Below are positions 49,105 through 59,659 of a stretch of 64,000 nt of DNA, in pieces (position 1 is the first letter of the stretch; each line of letters begins with the position of its first letter). Position numbers and translations under genes: made by a program. Under the pieces are notes generated by a model. It made no database searches and was not told the DNA's origin. It saw only the letters and a program-made list of their open reading frames with translations. Location of the stretch: NCBI GenBank assembly GCA_001632435.1, contig KV423998.1:67859-131858 (forward strand). Reading direction: 5' to 3'. Source of the stretch: Calocera cornea HHB12733. Lineage: Eukaryota > Basidiomycota > Dacrymycetes > Dacrymycetales > Dacrymycetaceae.

Positions 49105-49283
49105 GAGCATAAGGCAGGGAGGGCTGGTCAGATGTAACGGTCAATAAAGCACTCCAAATCATGTATAATTACTAGCACTTAGTCACTTAGTATAATGAAC
49201 AGAGTTCAAGATGGTCAAGAATCAGTCCAGCCTGAAAGCCTGGCAGCGCGTCGGCATGCCCCTAATTGAACGGGGTTCGCCCT
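49105..49283. other. 3' flank of the last element gene
   Basis: AT-rich, non-coding, with AATAAA (49142-49147) 38 bp after the stop codon, a candidate poly(A) signal for the 296-residue gene. Confidence 0.5.
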
Positions 49284-49456
49284 GAAGCCAGCCGACCCCA
49301 AATCGAACCTCACGCACAGGGTGGGCTTTGAAGCCAGCCGACCGCAAATCGAACCTCACGCACAGGGTGGGCTTTGAAGCCAGCCGACCCCAAATTGAAC
49401 CTCACGCACAGGGCAGTGGGCTTTGCAGCCAGCCGACCCCAAATCGAACCTCAGGT
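49284..49456 (-). repeat. Right subterminal array of the element motif
   Basis: Four tandem units of 46-49 bp (GAAGCCAGCCGA-CCCCAAATCGAA-CCTCACGCACAGGG...). Motifs at 49296 and 49437 are exact; those at 49342 and 49388 have one mismatch. Another one-mismatch copy lies at 49590-49601. Orientation is opposite to the left array. Confidence 0.85.
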
Positions 49457-49637
49457 GCGGAGAGGGATTTGCAGGAGACTACAGGAGTAAACCGGCCGCG
49501 AGTGAGCCACCGCAGGACCCGGAGGACGCGACTGGTGTCACTGGACCCCTGCCAAGCCGCAGGGGGAGGGAGCGCGTCTCGCTACAGCACCTCAAATCGA
49601 ACGGAGGCGCTACTGCGGCTCCCGGAGCTAATTGGAA

Positions 49638-50033
49638 TCTGCTGATGGCCACGGTCTGTTAGACCCTAACAAGGTGACGTTCGGTGGAGTCCTTTTCGCG
49701 CTTGCAGGCTGCCGGCAGCTCGAATCACTGCACTTCTCGTTCCTGGACGGCAGCGGCTCCCTTCCCGACCCTACTTCTCTCCCCGCCCCATCCTCCCACC
49801 TGCGGAACCTGACGATCGACAAAGGCCGCCTAGAGCACGGGCGGGAGTCCGCCGAGTTCCTGTACTCCCTGTGGCCGCGCGTCGAGCTGGGGTGGACGAA
49901 GGACTACGCCGACCCCACTGGGGTGTGGGAGCCTGTGGGGAGGGTGCTAGAAGTGCTGAGACGGGGAGGGAGGGTCACGCGCTCGCTCGGGAAGGTCGAG
50001 GAGCCGTGGAGCAGTTTGTTGCCTTATGTATAG
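49638..50033 (+). pseudogene. F-box/LRR gene, displaced 3' part
   Basis: The frame opens directly at the right border of the element with SADGHGLLDPNKVTFGGVLF, then ALAGCRQLESLHFSFLDGSG, SSHLRNLTIDKGRLEHGRES and AEFLYSLWPRVELGWTKDYA, ending LLPYV. This is the usual C-terminal LRR block of agaricomycete F-box proteins (a cysteine-capped repeat with L-x-x-L-x-x-x-F, a fL..lwP segment and W-x-x-V). It has no start, promoter or F-box of its own. Its frame matches the frame at 35953 when the insert is removed, so I read it as the tail of the gene at 34574. By itself it is not expected to be expressed as a protein. Confidence 0.7.
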
Positions 50034-51158
50034 GGTGGGCTTGGATGCGGGATGAAAAACGGAGGGTGGTACCATGTCACTTGTTATGAGCAACTTCAAC
50101 ATAACTTAATAGCAATTTAATGTAGTTTGCCCATCAATATCTCACGATGACAGTAGAATCCATGTAACATGTAGCAAGGACGACCCCAGCGACAGATGTG
50201 GCAACACGCGTCGTCAAAAGGGACGAGCACTAAAAATGGTATTATTGATGTGGGTAATTGGATGTAAGTAAATTGTTTACCTCGCTCTCCCTCTGGTGGG
50301 TTCGGATGCCAAGCCTCGCTTGATGAAGACAACCGCAGGCTCGGCGCGTCAGCCAATCATGACGCGCGATTGTAGCTTCTGAGATGTTCTCAGGGTCCGG
50401 GGTCGCTGCTTTTCCGCCTCTCACGTGCGGGGCGGTCTCTGCACCCAGCCCGAGCGACATCATCGTACCTCATTCGAGCGCCGCCCAGCACTCCTTGCCT
50501 CTCGCTCTCTTGGCTGGAGAGAGACGCTATATGCTTCCCGCTATGTGATCTAGACGACCTTGAGGCAGAGATGCCTCACTCAGCTGGGCGGCGACAGTTT
50601 CGGCGGACGGACAGAGTTGCACGGACAGAGTGTTCAGGCGCAGCCAGGGCGCGCTGCGCACAATCTCACTTCCGAACTGTGCATCCGACACTTGCATGGG
50701 AACATCCACTCCGAGCCCAATCCACTCCCTCCGGGGTCTGGCGGCTTCTGCCCGGGTGTGAGCGACAAATTACTCAGACGGCGAGAGTCGCAGCCCCTCC
50801 CAGGCGAGACCGTGTCGCGATGGGAAGCTGTTGTTGCCTGCCGGTGTTATTCATGTACCCTTTAGTACCCTCCCCGCCCGGGCCGACCCGCTAGTCGGAA
50901 GCTGCGCTGCTGGGATGGTTACAGACCGGAAGGTGGATGTGACCCCTCATCAAGCTTCTGCAAATTGGGTTCCTAACTTGGACGTTGCTCTCTTCCTTCC
51001 ACTTTTCCTTTTTGGACCGCTGCCTTGCTCTTGGGTGTCCGCATCGCTGCCTTCTCTTCTCCTCTGAGCTCCCGGCCGCGGTGTCCCCCAACTTCAAGTG
51101 TGGTAATAACCTCTGCCTATAGCTCTCCAAGCTGCCCCTTACCGCACCGCAAGCAAGA
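50034..51158. other. Intergenic upstream of the first GT15 gene
   Basis: No gene recognised. Short overlapping frames around 50560-50900 have no family similarity. The last 200 bases are pyrimidine-rich and lead to the ATG at 51159, typical of a fungal core promoter. Confidence 0.4.
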
Positions 51159-52664
51159 ATGTTCAACGTGAGCTCCCTGCGAGTGCCCGCCTGGGCGCAG
51201 CGCCCTCAGCCCTCGCGCGCCCTTTTCTCCCGCCTCCAACTCCTCGCCCTAGCATTGCTCACCGTCGTCCTTCTCCTTACCCACCTCCTCCTCACTCGCA
51301 CGCGCTCAGCGCCACTGATCACCGCCACACCTGTCCCCCGCCTCCCGCCCTTCTCCGGCTGCGCCCCCACCTCCACCGAACTTCTCCCCCGTGAGAACGG
51401 GGCCATCCTCCTCCTAGTGCGCGAGGCCGACCTGCCCGAACTCCTCCCAACCCTTCGAAATTTCGAGCACCGCTTCAACTCGCGCTTCCGCTACCCTTAT
51501 GTCCTCCTCTCCACCCCGGACGAGCCGCCTTTCTCGACCCATTTTCGCGCCGAGATCGCCGAGGCCGTCCACCCTGGCGCGACCCTGGAGTTCGGCGAGG
51601 TGCCCGCGGAACACTGGAGCATCCCGGAGTGGATGGACGAGGAGGAGGTGAAGAAGGGGTTCGAGCGCCAGCAGAGGGCAGGCGTGCAGTATGGAGGGAG
51701 GGAGGGGTACCATCATATGTGCCGCTTCTACTCGGGCCTGTTCGCAAGGCACGAGCTACTCCAGAAGTACGAGTGGTACTGGAGACTTGAGCCCAGTGGT
51801 GCGTAGCCTTCCCCCTCTCGCACCAAACGCAAGCTAACAGAAGCCTCTTTTTCTTTTGGTCTAGTCCGCTTCTACTGCTCGGTAACATACGACCCCTTCC
51901 GCTTCCTTGCGCAGCGCAACCAGACGTACGGATTTGTGATCACCCTGATAGACGACCTGAATACGATCCCCAACTTGTTCCCCGCCGTGGAGCGATATGT
52001 GAAGGAGAGCGGCGTGGTGCCGACGGACATGTGGGACTTCTTTACGCGCGCAAAGAACGGAGGGAGCGGGTATAGTGCGTCTTCCTCTCCTTTTTCTCCT
52101 CCCATTCCTTTTACAGACGGATATGCTGACATATGGCACAACGCAGACAGATGCCACTTCTGGACAAACTTCGAGATTGGCCACCTCCCGTTCTTCCGCT
52201 CCCAGCCCTATCAAGACCTATTCAACGCCCTCGATCACGCAGGCGGCTTCTACACCGAGCGCTGGGGCGACGCCCCCATCCGCACGATCGCACTGGCCCT
52301 GCTTGAGGGCGCCGATAAGGTTCACTATTTTGAGGACTTTGCGTATCGGCATGACTGGTTTATGCATTGTCCGGAGAGGAAGGAGATGGGGTGCGAGTGA
52401 GTGCCTACTTCCCGCTTTCCCGCCCTTTCATACTTCCAGGAGATCCAAGACGGCCGCTGACGTATTCTGGGATCCAGCTGCGACTGCCCAGCGTACTCCC
52501 CGGACCACATCGACATCGACCATGAAAAATGGGGCAGTTGCGTGCCAGAGTGGAGAGACGTGTCGAGCGTGCAGTGGAGGGTGGCGCACCCGGTTGCTGA
52601 GCTTGCTGGATTCGTTGAGCCAAGGGAGATGGAGCAGGATCAAGAGATTGGTGTGACGATATGA
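51159..52664 (+). CDS. GT15 alpha-1,2-mannosyltransferase (Kre2/Ktr family), copy 1
   Basis: A Golgi type II membrane enzyme that adds mannose to O- and N-linked glycans. A short cytosolic tail is followed by a signal anchor near residues 26-50 (LQLLALALLTVVLLLTHLLL). The catalytic region has ENGAILLLVREADLPELLPT, FRYPYVLLSTPDEPPF, VQYGGREGYHHMCRFYSGLF, YEWYWRLEPSG, then after an intron VRFYCSVTYDPFRFLAQRN and YGFVITLIDDLNTIPNLFP. The family motif YNxCHFWxNFEI is rebuilt across an intron (GYNRCHFWTNFEIGHLPFF). GGFYTERWGDAPIRTIALAL and VHYFEDFAYRHDWFMHCPE follow. The C-terminus is CDCPAYSPDHIDIDHEKWGS and a tail ending QEIGVTI. Three introns. It is followed 1.15 kb downstream by a paralogue on the same strand, so the two are a tandem duplication. 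Confidence 0.93.
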
Positions 52665-53814
52665 TCACGCCCAGGGTTGACGGGGTTCGGAAGGAAAGGT
52701 ATCGAGGGAGGGATGATCGTCATGTACTGTACCATATTGGACGTTCGTGTGTACCAAATTAAAGCACTGCCTTACTCCAAGGCTCAAGCAGTCTAAGGTC
52801 GATCAAACATGACGATATTCAAGCAGGGCAACTACTGGAATGACCGGCCGGGGGATGATCGGAGCAGTCAGCACTCGTACCTGTTCTGCTGATTCCGTGT
52901 TCCGCTTGCATCGGCCCCGTCCAACAAAGCAGCCGCAGGCCGAATCCCAGGCTTGCGGACTCGTTCGACAGCTCCATGCTCGCTCGAGTCTCGACGTCCA
53001 AACCCCCCACCACACAGACACGCTCCCAAGCCGGCGATACCCTTTCCTCATATCCGGCACACAGCACCCGCAGGGAAGCGCGAGGAGGACATGACGCCCA
53101 GACAGGTGCTGCGCACTCTTTCCTCCGGGCGCACTTCCGCCCACGCGCCAAAAGAAGCTTGCTCCCGCGCCCCCGCTCCGCCCCTTCGTTCATTACTTTC
53201 CGCGTCGCTTTCTGATCTACGGCGTGGCCAATCGACGACACCCGCTTTTCCCAGGCCTAGCGCTGACGTACTGCTCTGTGGCGGTATGAAAGGTGTGGCT
53301 TGCTCGCCCCGATCGCGCTGCTGCGCGAGCTCCTGCAAGGGAAGAGCGCAGCGGCGATCGTGACAACCCTCTGGCTATCTGGCCTAATTACCTTCCCCTT
53401 GATCTGTGGCGAGAAACCGAAATAGAAAGCCTGATTACCGCTCATGGATGCTTACTAGTCGGAACTCTGTCAAGCCATGATCTCGGCAGGGCGCTTCGCC
53501 ATGTTAGCACGCGCCGATGGGAGATGGGAGAACGACCGCTAAAGTTGGGAGGAGGGAGGGAGACCAACGAGGAAGGAACCGGCCGGGAACGGTCTTGCCA
53601 CAGACCCAATGAGGCAGATCGTCCGGATACCGGGTGCCCCTCTGTTTTGTTGTGATTCTCGACCTGCATGAACCTGGGGTTCGTCCTTCTCCTCTTCGCC
53701 CCGTCTCCTCTCGCCGGTCATGCTCGGCCCATAGTCCAGTAAACGCGTGCTGAAGAAGACGCTGTTCGAGCAGAAGCTTCACGTGCCAGAGCTGAAGTAG
53801 TAGCTCGTTCCGCC
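52665..53814. other. Intergenic between tandem GT15 genes
   Basis: No gene supported. Overlapping frames on both strands (about 52803-53655) are Ser/Arg/Pro-rich by base composition only. It should contain the 3' end of copy 1 and the promoter of copy 2. Confidence 0.4.
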
Positions 53815-55228
53815 ATGGCCCGGGTCTCCACCGTGAGTGCATACGGTGTCCACTCTTCCCCCGTTCTGAAATCGCTCAGCGTCTCCCGGTTCGCCATGTT
53901 GTGCTCTTCTTCCTTGCTTGCTGCCTGCTGCTCGCGGCCCGGAGGCACGTCAAATCCCTCGTATTCCGATACACCCAAACATCCTTCGCCCCCTACCTCC
54001 CCCTCGCGCCATATGCTGGCTGCGCCCCTTCGTCTGGCCTCTCCCAGCCACGCGAGAAAGCGGCCATCCTCCTTCTCCTTCGAGAGGCAGACCTGCCCGA
54101 GCTCCTCCCGACGCTGCAAAACTTTGAAAGCAAGTTCAATGGCGCGTTCCGCTATCCGTACGTCCTGCTCTCGACGCCGGACGAGGAGCCGTTTAGTCCA
54201 GAGTTCCGCACCGCCGTCGCCGGTGTGCTACCAGACGGTGCAGGTGTGGAGTACGCCCAGGTCGGGCCTGACGACTGGGGGATCCCCGACTGGCTGAACG
54301 CGACCGAGGTGCGCGAGGGGTTTGCAGAGCAGGGCGCAGCAGGTGTGCAGTACGGCGGGAGGGAGGGCTACCATCATATGTGCCGCTTCTACGCCGGGCT
54401 GTTTGCGCGCCAGGAGGTGCTGCAGAAGTACGATTGGTACTGGCGGCTCGAACCGGGCGGTACGCTCTCTTCCCCTAGTCGAGAGGACAGGAGAAGTGCT
54501 GACCGGAAGATAGTCCGGTTTTATTGCAGGATCTCGTACGACCCGTTCCGCTTCCTTGCACTTCGCAACCAGGTCTACGGGTTCGTCATCACCATCGTCG
54601 AGACGGCGAACACGATCCCGACGCTCTTCTCTGCGCTCTCCTCCCACATCTCCGCGTACAACCTCTCTCCCGCGAGCAGCACCTTCTGGCACTTCCTCAC
54701 TCGCCCGAAACACGATTCCCAGCAAGGGGAGTACAACATGTGCCACTTCTGGACGAACTTCGAGATCGGAGACCTGAGGTTCTTTAGAGGGGAGGAGTAT
54801 CAGGCGCTGTTTGACTCGCTCGATAAGGAGGGAGGGTTCTATACTGAGAGGTGGGGCGATGCGCCCGTCAGGACGCTCGCGCTGGGCCTGCTGGCGGATA
54901 CGGACAGGGTGCATTAGTGCGTCTTCCCTTCTCCCCCCCTGGAAGGACGGAACACGTACTAACTCATGGAAAGCTTCGAAGACTTTGCATACAAACACGA
55001 CCAGTTCCTGCACTGCCCACCGAAGAAGTTAGGCTGCGAGTACGCACTCACCTTCTCTTTCGCTCTGCTTGCAAGCTGACCACAGTGGGAAGGTGCGACT
55101 GCCCTGCCTTTGACGACGATGCGAATAGGGACATTGATAGGAATGGGTGGTACTCGTGTGTGCCGGAATGGAGGGAGGCGCAGAGGCTGGATCCGGTCGG
55201 GAGGTGGGTAGAAGGGAAGGCGAGTTGA
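53815..55228 (+). CDS. GT15 alpha-1,2-mannosyltransferase (Kre2/Ktr family), copy 2
   Basis: Start at MARVST (53815), then an intron (53833-53880), then RLPVRHVVLFFLACCLLLAA as a short signal anchor. Stem and catalytic region: EKAAILLLLREADLPELLPT, RYPYVLLSTPDEEPFSPEFR, VQYGGREGYHHMCRFYAGLF, YDWYWRLEPGG, VRFYCRISYDPFRFLALRN, YNMCHFWTNFEIGDLRFFRG, GGFYTERWGDAPVRTLALGL and FEDFAYKHDQFLHCPPKK, ending with the CDCPAFDDD block and GRWVEGKAS. Introns share positions with copy 1 after RLEP(S/G)G and near the Cys-Asp-Cys block, showing common descent, while the one in the YN-CHFW motif of copy 1 is absent here. The catalytic cores are closely alike; anchors and stems differ much more, as expected if only the catalytic part is constrained. 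Confidence 0.92.
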
Positions 55229-56754
55229 TTGATGTATCGAAGGATCCTAAGGTGCGAAGGGCTGGACATGGACAGTCTCGGATTGGATGGATGGTAAGAT
55301 AATGGAGGTGGCGATCTATATACACATTGTAGAACCTGTAATTTTCCGGACATACCAGTATTCTGTTCTCATATCCGGAGCTCATCTACTTACGGAGCTT
55401 CAGCACCCACACGACGGTGGTCGGGGCCAGTGTCTGCCTCGCTTGTTGTCCGGATCACAGGCCCGACGCCCGCCGACCGACGGTCAGCCGCACACGCAGG
55501 ACCCTCCGAACGAAATCTGCCCGAGAAGCTGCACGCAGGGCCATCTGAGACATTGCCCGCCCGACAAAGCGGAAGTACGCAGGGATCGGCCGTCGTCACT
55601 GTCTACTCATATCCAGGGACAAGCACCGGCCTCTCCGAACAATGGCCGGCCATCAAAGGAGCCGCCGAGCGCATCAGAAGTCCGACCTTCCGCCTTCTTC
55701 TGCCGTTATGACAGGACCTGGCCGATCCCCGAGTGATCAGACGCATCGGACGCGTATCAGCGCCTATCGATTGCTGGCCAGCGCCCCGGTACAAGCGGCG
55801 GCGTCTGCCGAGACGGGCCGAATGGGCGCCGGGGAAGGCGGGTATCCCAGGAGGTTGGAACGGGGAGGGCCGCCGAGAGCGTGTTCGGTCAGGGTGGGCG
55901 AGGGCGAGAACGCGGAGATGGAATGCAAGTCTTCTGACCTTCCTTGGAGGATGTGGCCGGCAAAGTCCTGGTACCCTGACCCACGGCGCACCGTCTGAAT
56001 CCGGTAGTATGCGCCGCTTCTTGGACAGTGACCTCGTCTGTGGTGGGCCTGCGAAATAGCCCACCGGAGAGGAGGGCAGAAGCACCGAGTGATAGCTTCC
56101 GATGTCACCGACTGAGACATCCTTTTTGGGTATCAAAGCCAGCTTGCGCTTCGGAGGCAGCGGCTCCTAGGAAGCAGATTCTAGGGTGGCCTTTATCCCG
56201 GGCGTGGGGATATTGAGTCAAATTGTATTGTCGTATGTTCTGTGCTTCCGCCGGGCGTCGGCACCTTGCATCAGGTGCAGCTGGCGAAATGGCGAAGGGC
56301 GGATGTAGCTGAGCTTGACGTAACAAGCGGCATTCGCCTCCGCGTTTTCATAAACCACGGGCATAAGACCCTGAAATGCCCGGAGGCACAGCCACCCGGG
56401 AGGAATCCCCCCAGGGTAAGAGCCCCCTGGAGCAGGAGGAGGAGCGGCCTGATTCACTTTCTGACCAACAAAGGGCGTGCTTGCCCCCCAGCGCCTCGTG
56501 TCCCAATCGGGCGCGTCACGGTGTGCTGCCACTGCTCCTATAAGACGTGCGCTTGCGTGCCCCGCTCGCGACCTCGGCGCCTTCCGACAACTCTGCTAGC
56601 TTGATCCCTCGCCCGGCGAGCTTGGATCCGGCTTGATCAACGGCGCGGTGCATTCACGGGCTCTTTCTCGTGTCTGGGAATGCACCGGACGGGCCAGCGC
56701 CTGGCTTGAACAGTCCTGATCCTGATGCATCGTCGAATATCCACTGGCGACACA
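55229..56754. other. Intergenic between GT15 copy 2 and the Zn2Cys6 gene
   Basis: 1.5 kb with no gene I can support. Frames up to 177 codons on the minus strand (55603-56136) lack recognisable features. Likely contains the promoter of the transcription factor gene. Confidence 0.4.
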
Positions 56755-59578
56755 ATGCACAGAGCGGCTGGATCGCATATGCCCTTCACGGCGCCGGCTC
56801 CGGCCATGGAGGCATATGCGCCCAACACGAGTACCCATACCTATCACCCGCCCATCGCCGGGCCGAGCACCTCGCCCCTCTCGGACGGGACGGACGGGTC
56901 GTACGATAACACTCCCGGAACGAGCGTCGGGGAGGCCTTCTCCCCCGGTGTGCCTGAGCTGCCCCAGCCGACGAAGAAGAAACGACGAAGGCAGGCGCTG
57001 AACTGCAAGGGTACGCTGTATTATTGAGCGGAGGCAGAATTGCGGCGGACTGACATTTGCGGTAGAGTGCAAGAGACGGAAGATCAAGTGCGATCGGCAG
57101 GCGCCGTGCGACCAGTGTGTGCGCCGGGGTGAGGGCGAGCTTTGTGACTGGGACCAGCTCCCGCCCGCGTGGGTACCCTTTCCCTTCTGCTTCGAGCAAG
57201 GAACTCATCACAATGACTATACATACAGAGAGAAGCCCATCGGACGCTCGTCGTACAACGCGCTCAAAGAGCAGCTCAACAAGACCCAGCGGGCGTTCGA
57301 GATCCTCCAAGCGCGGTACGTGGAGCAAGTAGGCCGCCCCGTCCCGCCCTCCCCGACGCCGTCCACGCAGCCGCAGAACCCCGTGGCGAGGAACCCGCTC
57401 GGGCCTGTGCAGCAGTTCCAGGCGCAGGCGCAGAGCTCGCGCCAGGCGTCGAGGCGCACTGTGCTGGCCAGCTCGACCGCGACCGTGCCCGCGAACAGCT
57501 TTGCGGTGACAACGGCGCCGTCTGCTGCTGCGGGAAACGGGGCGCCGGCCGCGCTTATCCAGGGCTTTGAGACGTTGGATGGATTCCCTGCCTTTCCGGG
57601 TCTCATTGCCAGCAAGCGGAGGAGTGACGACACGGAGGTGATCGCGGCTAGTGATGTGTGGACGAGCATACCGGAGAAGTGGATCTGCGACGTGCTGACC
57701 GAATTCTTTGTAAGCCCATTTATCAAGGCGAGAAACACATCTGACCGTTATATTGCAGTTCGACAAGGTGGAATGGCATATATGCATGTTCCATCGACCA
57801 TCCTTTTACCGCATATATGACGAGTTTTGGTCCGTGCCCGCGATGGCTGATCGAGCGGCACGCGTCAAGCCCGAGTGGATAGCCCTCTGGTGGGCAATCA
57901 TGTGCTTGGCCCTGACCAGTATGAGACCGAGCGAACCGATCGTGGGTGTTGCTCCGCCCAACGTTGTATTGTTTACCTAACGCTTTTGGATACTAGGAAC
58001 GCAAGATATGTGCGGATAGTAGCGACTGGAAGAGCATGGGGATGCGCTTCTGGAAACTCGCGCGCGCAGCTTTGGACAGAGCCCTGGAAGACTCTGATTA
58101 TCTGTCGAGCAACAACATCGAAGTTGTGCAAACGCTCGTCTTGTTCTCATATTGTAATCTGGCGTTGAACGACAAGGGGTCAGTGCCATCTCTGTCTCCT
58201 TCAGCGTGCTCACTGACGGTGGCCAAGGTACAAGGGCTCGGCACCTATGACCGCATCAGCTATCCGTATCTCAATGAATCTGGGCTTGCACAGACTCGGT
58301 GGGGAGATTGAGCAGGCAGTTCCTCCCGAGGGGTTGCTCTTTCGAGAGGTTCGTATCAGTATCATTCCGCGTATTGTCTATCCTAACATCAGCTATCGCG
58401 ACAGATCCGACGACGCGTTTGGTGGAATGTCGTCTTCCTCGACTGGAACATCTCCACCCAAATGAACAGAACATACCTGATTCACCCCAATCAGTGTGAC
58501 ACAGCAAAGCCGTTGAACCTTGATTGGGAAGATATGATCGACGGTAGACCACTGCGTCCGAAGCCCAGCGACAAACATACGGTACGAGCCGACGTCGTCG
58601 GCGTCATCCTGTCTCGCTGACATTCTGGATAGAACGTATCCATGTTGTTAGCCAAAATCCTGCTGGCAGGCTCTGTTCGGGAATTATGCGATCGACTGAA
58701 CAGCACGGAAGGTGTCGATCCCCTGTTCCTCGAGCAACACCAAGCCCGTCAGAACCAGCTGGTCAGTGCACTGCCGCCGTGCTTGAGGACATTTCCCAAC
58801 AGCACGGATCCGATAGCGGCGCTGCCTGTTGTACAGGTGTGTTCGTATCTATGCACCGTGGTACTGTGACTTACCAGCGTGCAGTGGGAAGGACTGCAGT
58901 TCCAGCTTCATTTGATGAATCGACGAATCCGAATGCATCGACAATTCATGCTTGATGGTTATCTTAACAATACATATGCTCGCTCTACAGAAGTCTGCAT
59001 TAGCGCTGCACAGAGAATCCTTGTTTTGTTCAGAGAAGGAAGGAAGAATAAGTTTCCGGGGGCCTTCGTACGTTGACACATTCATGCGACGATCTATACT
59101 CAACTTGTTCCAGGCGTGGTACAACCTCATGTACTGCTGGATGGGTATGTCATTGCTTTCTGATATAACTTGGACAAAGGCTAAGATATCGGCAGCGGCC
59201 GTGATTCTTACCGTGGACGCATTTCACTCTCTTAACAAGGACGCTACACAGATGGTACTCACCAGCAGTTCGCGTCAAGACCATATCAACGAAGCCATAC
59301 AAGCGCTCGAAGACGTCGGCGACATCAGCGACCTCGCCCCGCGAGGGGCCGAGGTACTCCGCTTCCTGCTTAGGGAGTCCGGCATAGGCAGCTTGCAGCT
59401 GGACGAAAGGATACTCGAGGACGTGTTCAACATGCAGTTTGACGGGCTGTATGGTATGTATGGACCCGACCTGAACCTGTCGAATGCCCCGCAACTCCCC
59501 TTGACTGGCAATCCGATGATTGATCCAATGCAATGGACACAGCTCATGGTCGGACACCAACCTCAATACCAATTGTAG
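56755..59578 (+). CDS. Zn2Cys6 transcription factor with fungal-specific TF domain
   Basis: A nuclear DNA-binding regulator. A Pro/Thr/Ser-rich N-terminus leads to PQPTKKKRRRQALNCK and, after one intron, ECKRRKIKCDRQAPCDQCVR, with six Cys in the binuclear-cluster spacing. A Gln/Ala/Ser-rich linker follows. The middle homology domain includes SDVWTSIPEKWICDVLTEFF, FHRPSFYRIYDEFW, MGMRFWKLARAALDRALEDS, VQTLVLFSYCNLALNDKG, AIRISMNLGLHRLGGEI and, across an intron, RRRVWWNVVFLDWN, a hallmark of this domain. The C-terminal half covers WEGLQFQLHLMNRRIRMHRQ to the end at QPQYQL. About eight short introns. ATGs at 56725, 56755 and 56779 are all in frame; 56755 has the best A(-3) context and was chosen. 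The regulated pathway cannot be deduced; the neighbours are not an obvious cluster. Confidence 0.88.
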
Positions 59579-59659
59579 AGATTGTATATCCTTTGTTTCC
59601 CTCCTGCATACACCGCAAGCTGTAACATGACAATAATTATCCTATCTTGTAACAGTACG

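Larger units (their letters stand above)
35954..49637 (+). mobile_element. Large Plavaka (CMC-type) DNA transposon with six genes
   Basis: About 13.7 kb inserted into an F-box gene. The left junction reads TGGGAA then GCCAGTCAGCTCC (35948-35966); the right reads GGAGCTAATTG then GAATCTGC (49624-49642). One GAA at each side fits a 3-bp target duplication, as known for CMC/CACTA elements, and removing the insert with one GAA keeps the host frame open. The ends show a short imperfect inverted similarity (CCAGTCAGCTCC against CCAATTAGCTCC, 10 of 12). If this is taken as the true TIR, the borders move by one base. Tandem arrays of the 12-bp motif TTCGATTTGGGG lie near both ends in opposite orientation, as subterminal repeats do. 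Cargo: DUF6532-like gene, transposase, small unknown gene, APH-like gene, long Cys-rich acidic protein gene, and a 296-residue unknown. Confidence 0.75.

Noticed and set aside
36228..49601. Spaced repeats that could suggest a CRISPR-like array
   Set aside because: Eukaryotic context, unequal spacing, mixed orientation and related spacers; subterminal transposon repeats fit better.
55603..56136. A 177-codon minus-strand frame between GT15 copy 2 and the Zn2Cys6 gene
   Set aside because: No recognisable domain, and overlapping frames exist on both strands; composition alone explains it.
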